A stretch of DNA of 32,191 bases. Source: CAZYBG01 sp964645155 (GTDB lineage: Bacteria; Pseudomonadota; Alphaproteobacteria; Rhodobacterales; Rhodobacteraceae). Shown in pieces: positions 7,305 to 14,912 of this stretch (position 1 is its first letter; every line of letters begins with the position of its first letter). The notes under the pieces were generated by a model. It saw only the letters and a program-made list of their open reading frames with translations, searched no databases and had not been told where the DNA came from. The translations under genes and the position numbers were made by a program. The stretch covers positions 1 to 32,191 of the forward strand of contig CAZYBG010000030.1 in NCBI GenBank assembly GCA_964645155.1. Reading direction: 5' to 3'.

Positions 7305-8600
7305 GACGCCGACATGGGCGGCGAACCCCGCCGCCTCGAGGTCCTCGGGCGGGTAGACGTTCCGGAGGTCGGCCATCCGCGGCACCGCCATCGCCCGCGC
7401 CAGCCGGCCCAGATCGAGCGCACGGAACTCGTTCCACTCGGTCAGCAGCACGATCGCCTCGGCATCCGCCGCCGCCGCGTAGGGGTCGGCGCACCACTCC
7501 ACGCCGGGCAGCAGCGCCTCGCCCTCGCGCCGGCCCTGGGGGTCGACGACGCGCACCTTGGCGCCGCTGCCGACCAGCGCCGGCACGATTGTCAGCGACG
7601 AGGCCTCGCGCATGTCGTCGGTATTGGGCTTGAAGGTCACGCCCAGCACGGCGATCGTCTTGCCGTTGACCGAGCCGCCGCAGAGGTCGAGCACCTTCTC
7701 GACCATCCGGCGCTTGATGCTCTCGTTCACGTCGATCACCGTCTCGACGATGCGCATCGGCAGGCCGTGCTCCTGCCCGATCCGCGCCAGCGCCCGGGTG
7801 TCCTTGGGGAAGCACGAGCCGCCATAGCCCGGCCCGGCATGCAGGAACTTGTTGCCGATCCGCCCGTCGAGGCCGATGCCCTTGGCGACGTCCTTGATGT
7901 CGGCCCCGACCCGCTCGCAGAGCGCGGCGACCTCGTTCACGAAGGTGATCTTGACGGCCAGGAAGGCGTTGGCGGCGTACTTGATCATCTCGGCGGATTC
8001 GAGGTCGGTGAAGACGATGGGAAAGTCGCGCAGGTAGAGCGGCCGGTAGATGTCGGCCATGACCTCGCGCGCGCGGTCGCTCTCGACGCCGATCACCACC
8101 CGGTCGGGGCGCATGAAGTCGTCGATCGCGGCGCCCTCGCGCAGGAATTCGGGGTTCGAGGCGACGTCGAAGGCCGCGCTCGGCGCGGCGGCGCGGATCG
8201 TCTCGGCGACCATCCGGTTGGTGCCGACCGGCACCGTCGACTTGGTGACGACCACGGCATAGCCGGTCAGCGCCCCGGCGATGTCCTCGGCCGCGGCGAC
8301 GACATAGCTCAGGTCGGCATGACCGTCGCCGCGCCGCGTCGGCGTGCCGACGGCGATGAAGACCGCCTCGGCCCCGGCGACCGCAGCGGCCAGATCGCCG
8401 GTGAAGGACAGCCGGCCCGCCGCCACGTTCTTGGCCATCAGCGCGGCAAGCCCGGGCTCGTAGATCGGCACCTCGCCGCGGGTCAGCATCTCGACCTTGC
8501 GGGGGTCCTTGTCGACGCAGACGACCTCGTGGCCGAAATCCGACAGGCAGACCCCCGAGACGAGGCCGACATAGCCCGTGCCGATCACCGCGATGCGCAT
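7293..8600 (-). CDS. ugd: UDP-glucose 6-dehydrogenase
   Basis: This enzyme oxidises UDP-glucose to UDP-glucuronate with two NAD+, supplying precursors for exopolysaccharide or LPS sugars. The 435-residue protein begins MRIAVIGTGYVGLVSG, the NAD-binding Rossmann motif. It carries SNPEFLREGAAIDDFMRPDRVVIG, the central EMIKYAANAFLAVKITFVNE, and the catalytic Cys263 in GPGYGGSCFPKD. The C-terminal UDP-binding domain contains LGVTFKPNTDDMREA. The start at 8600 is chosen because AGGAGG lies four bases upstream and the Rossmann motif then starts at residue 2. It is a single leftward gene with no polysaccharide genes next to it, and its 3' end carries the seven-TGA array. Confidence 0.96.
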   Translation of the reverse strand: MRIAVIGTGYVGLVSGVCLSDFGHEVVCVDKDPRKVEMLTRGEVPIYEPGLAALMAKNVAAGRLSFTGDLAAAVAGAEAVFIAVGTPTRRGDGHADLSYVVAAAEDIAGALTGYAVVVTKSTVPVGTNRMVAETIRAAAPSAAFDVASNPEFLREGAAIDDFMRPDRVVIGVESDRAREVMADIYRPLYLRDFPIVFTDLESAEMIKYAANAFLAVKITFVNEVAALCERVGADIKDVAKGIGLDGRIGNKFLHAGPGYGGSCFPKDTRALARIGQEHGLPMRIVETVIDVNESIKRRMVEKVLDLCGGSVNGKTIAVLGVTFKPNTDDMREASSLTIVPALVGSGAKVRVVDPQGRREGEALLPGVEWCADPYAAAADAEAIVLLTEWNEFRALDLGRLARAMAVPRMADLRNVYPPEDLEAAGFAAHVGVGRG

Positions 8601-8769
8601 GGCGCCTCCTGCCTTCCGTCGGTTCGCGCAGCCGGGCATGGGCGAAACCGCGCGGACTGTCAACGCGGGGCGCCGTCGGCCCGCGGGGGTCTGGCCCCAC
8701 GCCGACCGCAGGCCGCGGAACCGCAGGAACCGGGTTGCGACGGCCCGGCCCCGCGGCTAGCCCGGTCCG

Positions 8770-9690
8770 ATGACACCGCAGAAGTCCCTGACCCCCCGCG
8801 CCACGGCCGAACTGGCGCTCCTCGCGCTGATCTGGGGCGGCTCGTTCCTCGCGATCCGCACCGCGCTCGACGAGATCGGCGTGCTGACCTCGGTCGCCTG
8901 GCGGGTCGCGCCGGCGGCGGCGGCGCTCTGGCTCTGGGTCGGGCTGCGTGGCCTGCAGATCCCGCGCCGGGCCGGCGTCTGGGCGGCGTTCCTCGTCATG
9001 GGCGTTCTGAACAACGTGATCCCGTTCACCCTGATGGCCTGGGCGCAGCTGCATATCGAGACCGGGCTGACCTCGATCCTGAACGCCACGACGGCGATCT
9101 TCGCCGTGCTGCTCGCGGCACTCGCCTTCCGCGACGAGCGGCTCACGCTGCGCAAGGCCGCGGGCGTGGCGCTCGGCTTCGCGGGCGTCGTGGCGGCGAT
9201 CGGGCCCGCGGCGCTGGCGGGGTTCGACCTGCGCTCCCTCGCCCAGCTCGCGGTACTCGCCGGCACGCTGTCCTATGCCTGTGCCGGGCTCTGGGCCCGG
9301 CGGATGCTCGCCGGGATCGCGCCCGAGGTCTCGGCGGCGGGCATGCTGACCGCCGCGTCGCTGCTGCTGGTGCCGCTCGCGCTGGCCACCGAGGGGGCGC
9401 CGCGCCTCGGCCTGGCGGCGGCGACCTGGACGGCGATCGGCTACTACGCGCTGGCGGGCACGGCGCTCGCCTACGTCCTCTACTACCGGGTGCTCGCCAC
9501 GGCCGGGTCGGCGAACCTGATGTTCGTGACGCTGATGATACCGCCGGTCGCGATCGCCCTCGGGGCGGCGGTCCGCGGCGAGGCGCTGGCGCCGTCGGCA
9601 TTCCTCGGCCTCGGGCTTCTGGCGGCGGGTCTCGCGGTTCTCGACGGGCGCGTGCTGGCCCGGGCCCGGCGCCCGCGGACCGCCCGCTGA
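8770..9690 (+). CDS. EamA/DMT-family transporter
   Basis: The 306-residue protein is almost entirely hydrophobic, with about ten membrane segments in two EamA repeats. The first begins ELALLALIWGGSFLAIRTAL; the second begins near LAQLAVLAGTLSYACAGLWARRM. The LIWGGSF opening is typical of drug/metabolite exporters of the inner membrane. The substrate is not predictable. The ribosome site before the ATG at 8770 is weak. The gene is divergent from ugd, with a spacer of about 170 bp, and converges with the DUF853 gene with only 23 bp between stops. Confidence 0.9.
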   Translation: MTPQKSLTPRATAELALLALIWGGSFLAIRTALDEIGVLTSVAWRVAPAAAALWLWVGLRGLQIPRRAGVWAAFLVMGVLNNVIPFTLMAWAQLHIETGLTSILNATTAIFAVLLAALAFRDERLTLRKAAGVALGFAGVVAAIGPAALAGFDLRSLAQLAVLAGTLSYACAGLWARRMLAGIAPEVSAAGMLTAASLLLVPLALATEGAPRLGLAAATWTAIGYYALAGTALAYVLYYRVLATAGSANLMFVTLMIPPVAIALGAAVRGEALAPSAFLGLGLLAAGLAVLDGRVLARARRPRTAR

Positions 9691-9713
9691 GCGACCGCGG
9701 CCGGGCCGCGCGG

Positions 9714-11258
9714 CTAGCGCGCGCGGAAGAACCCGCCGAGGATGCCGCGCACGATCCGCCGGCCGGTCGTTCCGGTCAGCTCCTTCGCCACGTTCTTCAC
9801 CAGCGCCTCGGTGAAGGTCTGGTCCTTCGACGACCGGCGCGGGGTGTCCTGCGCCGCGCCGCCGTCGTAGCGGCGGGCGTTGCGGAACTCGCGCGCGGTC
9901 TCCGCCTCGGCGGCCCCGGCGAGCTTGGTGGCCTCGGCGGCCTCTGCCTCCGCGGCGGCCGCTTCGGCGCGGGCCTTCAGCAGCTCGAACGCGCTCTCGC
10001 GGTCGATGCTGCGCTCGTACTTGCCGCCCATCGGCGAGGCGGCGATGACGGCGGCGCGCTCCTCGGCGGTGATCGGCCCGAGCTGCGAGGCCGGCGGGCG
10101 CACCAGCGTGCGCTCCACGATGCCCGGCGCGCCCTTCGCCTCGAGGAACGAGGTCACCGCCTCGCCGGTGCCGACCTCGCGGATCGCCGTCTCGGTCGCG
10201 AACCTCGGATTGGCGCGGTAGGTCTCGGCCGCACGCCTGAGGTCCTGCTGGTCCCTGGCGGTGAAGGCGCGCAGCGCATGCTGCACCCGGTTGCCGAGCT
10301 GGCCGAGGATGTCGTCGGGCACGTCGGCCGGATTCTGGGTGATGAAATAGACGCCGACGCCCTTCGACCGGATCAGCCTGGCGACCTGCTCGACCTTCGC
10401 TACCAGCGCCTTTGGCGCATCGTCGAAGAGCAGATGCGCCTCGTCGAAGAAGAAGACGAACTTCGGCGTCTCGGGGTCGCCCACCTCCGGCAGCGTCTCG
10501 AACAGCTCCGACAGCAGCCAGAGCAGGAATGTCGCATAGAGCCGCGGGCTCTGCATCAGCCGGTCGGCGGCGAGGATGTTGACCTGGCCCCGCCCCGCGG
10601 CATCGACCTGCATGAGGTCGGCAAGCTCCAGCGCCGGCTCGCCGAACAGCTTCGCCCCGCCCTCGTTCTCGAGGACGAGAAGCCGGCGCTGGATCGTGCC
10701 GACCGTGGCCGGCGAGACGTTGCCGTAGCGCAGCGTGAGCCGGTCGGCATTCTCGCCGACCCAGACCAGAAGCGCCTGCAGGTCCTTCAGGTCGAGGAGC
10801 GGCAGCCCCTCCTCGTCGGCCACCCGGAAGGCGACGTTCAGCACGCCTTCCTGCGCCTCCGACAGCTCCATGAGCCGCGACAGCAGAAGCGGCCCCATCT
10901 CGGCGATGGTGGTCCGGATCGGGTGGCCCTGGCTGCCGAACAGGTCCCAGAAGGTGACCGGAAAGGCCTCGTAGACGAGGTCGAGGCCGATCGTCGCCGC
11001 GCGCTTGGCGAAGGCCTCGTGCAGCTTTTGGTCCGGCGAGCCGGCACGCGCCAGCCCCGAGAGGTCGCCCTTCACGTCAGCCATGAAGACCGGGACGCCC
11101 GCCGCCGAAAAGCCCTCGGCGAGGATCTGCAGGGTCACCGTCTTGCCGGTGCCGGTGGCGCCGGCGATCAGGCCGTGGCGGTTGCCGTAGCGCAGCAGAA
11201 GCTGCTGCGGCGCCGCATAGTCCGCGCCGCCGCCGCCCACGAAGATCGCCTCGCCCAT
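9714..11258 (-). CDS. HerA-like DUF853 (YjgR-type) ATPase
   Basis: The 514-residue protein is a P-loop ATPase of the HerA/FtsK superfamily. Walker A is GATGTGKT at residues 33-40. Walker B is in KFVFFFDEAHLLFDD, near residue 270. The pattern VYFITQNPADVPDDILGQLGNRVQHALRAFTARDQQ is characteristic of DUF853. An Ala/Glu-rich stretch (roughly LLKARAEAAAAEAEAAEATKLAGAAEAE) probably forms a coiled coil near the C-terminus. The last residues RGILGGFFRAR are also typical of the family. E. coli YjgR has no settled function. The start at 11258 follows GGGAGG. In-frame upstream ATGs exist but add sequence that is not conserved in character. Confidence 0.92.
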   Translation of the reverse strand: MGEAIFVGGGGADYAAPQQLLLRYGNRHGLIAGATGTGKTVTLQILAEGFSAAGVPVFMADVKGDLSGLARAGSPDQKLHEAFAKRAATIGLDLVYEAFPVTFWDLFGSQGHPIRTTIAEMGPLLLSRLMELSEAQEGVLNVAFRVADEEGLPLLDLKDLQALLVWVGENADRLTLRYGNVSPATVGTIQRRLLVLENEGGAKLFGEPALELADLMQVDAAGRGQVNILAADRLMQSPRLYATFLLWLLSELFETLPEVGDPETPKFVFFFDEAHLLFDDAPKALVAKVEQVARLIRSKGVGVYFITQNPADVPDDILGQLGNRVQHALRAFTARDQQDLRRAAETYRANPRFATETAIREVGTGEAVTSFLEAKGAPGIVERTLVRPPASQLGPITAEERAAVIAASPMGGKYERSIDRESAFELLKARAEAAAAEAEAAEATKLAGAAEAETAREFRNARRYDGGAAQDTPRRSSKDQTFTEALVKNVAKELTGTTGRRIVRGILGGFFRAR

Positions 11259-11444
11259 CGCCGCCTCCCACAACCTCTCGGGGGCGAGAATACAGCCTTG
11301 GTCAACATCTGCCAGTCTTCCGTGGCCGATCGGGCATGGCGCAGGCGCAGCACCGGTGCAGCACGGGCGCAGCACCGGCGGCCCGCCGCGCCGGGCCGCT
11401 TTATTCGGGCGAAATCAATTCGCTGCGCGGCGGGGATTTTGCAG

Positions 11445-11473
11445 TTGACGCCTTGTGGCAAAGACCGTAGCGT
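11445..11473 (+). promoter_or_regulatory. Candidate sigma-70 promoter of a small RNA
   Basis: TTGACG at 11445-11450 is followed by a 17-bp spacer and TAGCGT at 11468-11473. The -35 matches the bacterial consensus at five of six positions; the -10 is weaker (TA at the front, T at the end). It lies in an AT-richer pocket of an otherwise very GC-rich region. No coding frame begins downstream before the terminator at 11526. Confidence 0.45.
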
Positions 11474-11479
11474 CCGCGG

Positions 11480-11549
11480 CAATAACTAAGTCGGCCAGTC
11501 CGATGGGGAGCGCGAATAGGAAGGAGGGCCCGGTTCCGGGCCCTTTTTT
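11480..11549 (+). ncRNA. Candidate small RNA of about 70 nt
   Basis: A promoter-like element at 11445-11473 and an intrinsic terminator at 11526-11549 bracket about 70 nt between the DUF853 gene and the IalB gene. The segment contains GGCCAGTCCGATGGGG and an AGGAAGGAGGG stretch just before the terminator stem. It could be a free-standing small RNA, or a leader that attenuates transcription into the IalB gene, whose start is about 175 bp past the terminator. I do not recognise a known family. The ends are estimates. Confidence 0.45.
11526..11549 (+). terminator. Rho-independent terminator
   Basis: GGGCCCG (11526-11532), a four-base loop GTTC, and CGGGCCC (11537-11543) form a perfect 7-bp G/C stem followed directly by six T (11544-11549). 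This is the clearest intrinsic terminator in the window. It ends the candidate small RNA. Confidence 0.8.
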
Positions 11550-11725
11550 CATGCCCGCGCGGCTCGGTCCGGTCCAGCCCCCGCCGGCGCTCCGCCGGTC
11601 TCCGGGGCGAGGGAAGGCGGGGCTTCGCCGGGGCGCGCGGGCCGGGCAAAACCGGGCCTGACACCACAGGGCCGCCATGCTAAGGCAGCGCGCGACAGAA
11701 ACCAGAAACGGACCCGACGAGCATC

Positions 11726-12532
11726 ATGCGCACCACGCCTGCCGCCCTCGCCCTCGCCCTCTCCCTCGGTGCCGCCGCCCTGCCGGCGATGGCGCAGGAG
11801 ACGACCGCCCCGGCAGACGAGGCGCCGGCCGGAGAGGCCCCCGCGACTGAAGCCCCCGCCGCCGAAGCCCCTGCCGAAGCCCCTGCCGAAGCCCCTGCCG
11901 AAGCCCCTGCCGTGCCGGGGCCGGCCGAGGGCGGCCTCTCGATGGGCGAGCCCGCCGGCGGCGACGGCATCGGCCAGCCCTATGTGCGCGCCGAGCACGG
12001 CGACTGGGACATCCGCTGCGTCCGCACGCCGAACGGCAACGATCCCTGCCAGCTCTACCAGCTGCTCGAGGACGAGGCCGGCAACTCGGTGGCCGAGTTC
12101 GCGCTGTTCCCGCTGATCCCCCCGCAGGGCGAGGCGGTCGCCGGCGGCAACATCATCACCCCGCTCGAGACGCTGCTCACCCAGCAGGTGACGCTGTCGC
12201 TGCCGGGGAACGAACCGCGGCGCTATCCCTTCACCTTCTGCACCCAGGCCGGCTGCTTCGCCCGCGTCGGCTTTTCCGAGGCCGACATCCAGAACTTCAA
12301 GCGCGGCTCTGCGGCGCAGGTCTCGATCGTTCCGGTCGTCGCCCCCGACCAACGCATCACGCTCGGCATCTCGCTGACCGGGTTCACCGCGGGCTACGAC
12401 GCGCTTGCCGCGATCGCCGCCGAACAGGCCGCAGCGGCCGGCGCGGGGAACGGCGCGGGCGACGGCGCGGGCAACGGCGCGGGGAACGGCGCTGCCCCGG
12501 CGGAGGGTGCCCCGGCGGAAGGCGGCAACTGA
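11726..12532 (+). CDS. Invasion-associated locus B (IalB) family protein
   Basis: The 268-residue secreted protein begins with a signal peptide ending near ALPAMA-QE. An Ala/Pro/Glu-rich linker follows (about residues 25-70), built partly from a 12-bp repeat. The IalB domain then runs from about YVRAEHGDWDIRCVRTPNGNDPCQLYQLLEDEAGNSVAEF to VSIVPVVAPDQRITLGISLTGFTAGYDAL, with four Cys (RCV, DPCQ, FCTQAGCF) that may pair in the periplasm. In Bartonella IalB is linked to host-cell invasion. In free-living Rhodobacterales the family is common and of unknown role. The C-terminus is a Gly/Asn/Asp/Ala repeat. It follows a terminator, so it probably has its own promoter at 11550-11725. Confidence 0.9.
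   Translation: MRTTPAALALALSLGAAALPAMAQETTAPADEAPAGEAPATEAPAAEAPAEAPAEAPAEAPAVPGPAEGGLSMGEPAGGDGIGQPYVRAEHGDWDIRCVRTPNGNDPCQLYQLLEDEAGNSVAEFALFPLIPPQGEAVAGGNIITPLETLLTQQVTLSLPGNEPRRYPFTFCTQAGCFARVGFSEADIQNFKRGSAAQVSIVPVVAPDQRITLGISLTGFTAGYDALAAIAAEQAAAAGAGNGAGDGAGNGAGNGAAPAEGAPAEGGN
11866..11913 (+). repeat. 12-bp tandem repeat in the IalB linker
   Basis: The 12-mer GAAGCCCCTGCC is repeated head to tail about four times, encoding a Glu-Ala-Pro-Ala series. Being four codons long, copy-number change would lengthen or shorten the linker without a frameshift. Confidence 0.85.
12443..12495 (+). repeat. 12-bp tandem repeat at the IalB C-terminus
   Basis: Four near-identical 12-mers (GGCGCGGGGAAC, GGCGCGGGCGAC, GGCGCGGGCAAC, GGCGCGGGGAAC) encode Gly-Ala-Gly-Asn/Asp repeats just before the final AAPAEGAPAEGGN. 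The unit is unrelated in sequence to the N-terminal repeat but has the same length. Confidence 0.85.
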
Positions 12533-12557
12533 CCCCTCGCCGATCGGCGCGCCGCGG

Positions 12558-13352
12558 TCAGGGCAGGCGCACGCCCGCCCGTTCCACGAGGTGCCGCCGG
12601 GTCGCCGCCTCGAAGGCCTCGGGCCAGTCGAGGCCGATGCTGTCGCAGAGCTGCCGCGCCCGCGGCAGGAAGGCCGCGGCCAGCGCGACATGCGCGCCGA
12701 TGACCTCGTCGCGCCTCGGCCCCGGATAGGGCAGGTCCTGCAGCACCGCCATCTGGTCGGCCCGGAGCAGGCGCGAGGGATGGAGCGCGCCGCCCCGGTC
12801 GGCCAGCGGGCACTCCTCGACCATCAGGTCGGTCAGCAGATCGCGCAGCAGGCCCGCGCCCCTGACCAGCAGCACATGCTCGCCCCGGCCGAGGCCCACC
12901 GCCATCAGCCCGGTGACGCGCAGGAACTCGAGCACGATGGCGCGCACGCGCTCGGGGTTCGGCACGGCCGGCGGCAGGTCGGCGGGAAGGCTGTCGTAGA
13001 TCCCCGCGCGGTCGAAGAGCGGCCGCAGCCCCGACCGGGCGCGGCCGCTGAACCGCGCCCGCGGAATCAGGAGCAGGTCGCAGCGCAGCCAGCTTTCGGT
13101 GATCGCGTTCACCAGCCGCACCGGCGCGCCGCGCGCGGACCAGTAGACCAGCGGCTCGCGGGCTTCCAGCGCGCCGCGCCAGGCCTCGACGATCGCGTCG
13201 TGGGCGTCGGGTTCGGCGATGCCGACGAGGTCGACATCGCTCCACGCATCGGCGTCGCCGCGACCGTGGCTGCCGGCGACGAACAGCGCCTCGAGGCCGG
13301 GGGCGCCGTCCATGCGGCTGCCGGTCGCGCGGAAGAAACCGGCATCGGACAT
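12558..13352 (-). CDS. Nucleotidyltransferase-domain protein of unknown substrate
   Basis: The 264-residue protein has a minimal nucleotidyltransferase motif near its N-terminus: FVAGSHGRGDADAWSDVDLVGI, the G-S-x-x-R-G plus D-x-D pattern of the pol-beta superfamily. A third acidic residue may come from WLRCDLLLIP. The remainder is predicted helical and resembles the C-terminal part of aminoglycoside or kanamycin-type nucleotidyltransferases. No antitoxin-like (HEPN/MNT) partner is adjacent. It sits 55 bp after the beta-ketoacyl synthase on the same strand, so it may be the last gene of that unit. The start at 13352 lacks a ribosome site; an in-frame ATG at 13313 directly before the motif is an alternative. 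Confidence 0.75.
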   Translation of the reverse strand: MSDAGFFRATGSRMDGAPGLEALFVAGSHGRGDADAWSDVDLVGIAEPDAHDAIVEAWRGALEAREPLVYWSARGAPVRLVNAITESWLRCDLLLIPRARFSGRARSGLRPLFDRAGIYDSLPADLPPAVPNPERVRAIVLEFLRVTGLMAVGLGRGEHVLLVRGAGLLRDLLTDLMVEECPLADRGGALHPSRLLRADQMAVLQDLPYPGPRRDEVIGAHVALAAAFLPRARQLCDSIGLDWPEAFEAATRRHLVERAGVRLP

Positions 13353-13407
13353 GGGCGAGAGATGGCCCGCGGGGCGGCGCCTTCAAGGCCGGAAGGGCAG
13401 GCCGCCC

Positions 13408-14616
13408 TCAGGCCTTCTTCAGCGCGATCACCGCGTTCAGCCCGCCGAAGGCGAAGGCGTTCGACAGCACCGCCGTCACCTGCGCCTCGCGCGCCACGTT
13501 CGGCACGACGTCGAGCGCGCATTCCGGGTCGGGCTCCTCGTAGCCGATCGTCGGCGCGATCACCCCGTCCTTCAGCGCCATGATGCAGGCGATGAGCTCG
13601 ACCGCGCCGGTGCCGCCGATCAGGTGGCCGTGCATCGACTTGGTCGACGAGATCATCAGCCGGTCGGCATGCTGGCCGAAGGCATGGGCGACGGCGGAGC
13701 ATTCGGTCTTGTCGTTCGCCGCCGTGCCGGTGCCGTGGGCGTTGATGTAGCCGACATCCTCGGGGTTCAGCCGCGCGTCGCGCAGCGCGCCGGTGATCGC
13801 ACGCTCGGCGCCCTGGGCCGAGGGCATCACGATGTCGCCGGCATCGGAGGTCATCGCGAAGCCGACCACCTCGGCCAGGATCTCCGCGCCCCGCTTCCTC
13901 GCGTGCTCGTACTCCTCGAACACGAACACCGCCGCGCCCTCGCCCTGCACCATGCCGTTGCGGTTGGCGCTGAACGGCCGGCAGGCGTCGCGCGACATCA
14001 CCCGCAGACCCTCCCAGGCCTTGACGCCGCCGAAGCACAGCATCGATTCCGATCCGCCGGTCACCATTGCGGTCGCCGCGCCCGAGCGCACCAGCCAGAA
14101 CGCCTGGCCCATCGCGTGGTTCGAACTGGCGCAGGCGGTGGCGACGGTGAAGCTCGGCCCCTTGAGGTTCCACTCCATCGACACGTGCGAGGCGGCGGCG
14201 TTGTTCATCAGCTTCGGCACGACGAAGGGATGCACCCGGTTCTTGCCCTCCTCGTAGACCGACCGGTAGTTCTCGTCCCAGGTGTTGACGCCGCCGCCCG
14301 CCGTCCCGAGGACGACGCCCGAGCTGGCCGCCATCTGCCCCTCGAAGGTCAGGCCCGCCTGCCCGATCGCCTGCCGCGCGGCGAGGAGCGTGAACTGCGT
14401 GAACTTGTCGTAGAGCGAGATCTGCTGGCGGTTGAAATGCGCCTCGGGGTCCCAGCCGTGCACTTGCCCGCCGATCCGGACCGCCAGGCGCTCCACGTCG
14501 CGGATGTCAAGCTCGGTGATCCCGCAGCGCCCCTCGCGGAACGCCGCGCAGGTCGAGGTCACGTCATGGCCCAGCGCGTTGATCGTGCCGGCCCCGGTGA
14601 TGACGACCCGCCTCAT
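13408..14616 (-). CDS. Beta-ketoacyl-ACP synthase (FabF/KAS II-like)
   Basis: This condensing enzyme extends an acyl-ACP by two carbons using malonyl-ACP. The 402-residue protein carries the full Cys-His-His triad: Cys162 in VATACASSNHAMG, His294 in INAHGTGT, and His331 in STKSMHGHLIGGTGAVE. The C-terminal NAFAFGGLNAV loop is also present. The variant KSMHGH (FabF normally KSMTGH) and overall divergence suggest a specialised rather than housekeeping KAS. The ATG overlaps the stop of the acyl carrier protein gene by 4 bp (ATGA), implying translational coupling. Position after lpxD suggests a role in supplying acyl chains for the envelope; this is inference. Confidence 0.93.
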   Translation of the reverse strand: MRRVVITGAGTINALGHDVTSTCAAFREGRCGITELDIRDVERLAVRIGGQVHGWDPEAHFNRQQISLYDKFTQFTLLAARQAIGQAGLTFEGQMAASSGVVLGTAGGGVNTWDENYRSVYEEGKNRVHPFVVPKLMNNAAASHVSMEWNLKGPSFTVATACASSNHAMGQAFWLVRSGAATAMVTGGSESMLCFGGVKAWEGLRVMSRDACRPFSANRNGMVQGEGAAVFVFEEYEHARKRGAEILAEVVGFAMTSDAGDIVMPSAQGAERAITGALRDARLNPEDVGYINAHGTGTAANDKTECSAVAHAFGQHADRLMISSTKSMHGHLIGGTGAVELIACIMALKDGVIAPTIGYEEPDPECALDVVPNVAREAQVTAVLSNAFAFGGLNAVIALKKA

Positions 14617-14879
14617 GCCTTCTGGCTGGCGACCAGACCTTCCACCGCCTTGACGATGGCCGCGACCGACGAGATGTCGAACTCGCTTTCGGCGGGATTG
14701 TTGGCGTTGAACGGCACCTGGATGTCGAACGCCTCCTCGATCGCGAAGATCGACTCCACCAGCCCCAGGCTGTCGATCCCGAGCTCGTCGAGGGTCGACT
14801 CCGGCTTGACGTCCGAGACGTCGAGCACCGCCTGTTCGGCGATGATCCGGATCACTCTGTCGCTGACGCGTTCGGCCAT
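14613..14879 (-). CDS. Acyl carrier protein
   Basis: This 88-residue carrier protein is modified with 4'-phosphopantetheine on Ser37 of the GIDSLGLVE motif (general form DSL). The rest is acidic and helical, ending VEGLVASQKA. It is longer than housekeeping AcpP (about 77 residues) and its C-terminal half (VPFNANNPAESEFDISSVAAIVKAVEGL) is unlike AcpP, so it is probably a dedicated carrier. AGGA lies seven bases before the ATG. It is 33 bp after lpxD and overlaps the condensing-enzyme gene by 4 bp. Because LpxD itself takes 3-hydroxyacyl-ACP as donor, the grouping makes biochemical sense. Confidence 0.92.
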   Translation of the reverse strand: MAERVSDRVIRIIAEQAVLDVSDVKPESTLDELGIDSLGLVESIFAIEEAFDIQVPFNANNPAESEFDISSVAAIVKAVEGLVASQKA

Positions 14880-14912
14880 CTCGCGGTCCTGCCCCTGGCT
14901 GCGGGCGGAGGT

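Noticed and set aside
7314..11489. A very long plus-strand open frame antisense to ugd and DUF853
   Set aside because: Same GC artefact; the real genes ugd, the DMT transporter and DUF853 account for the region.
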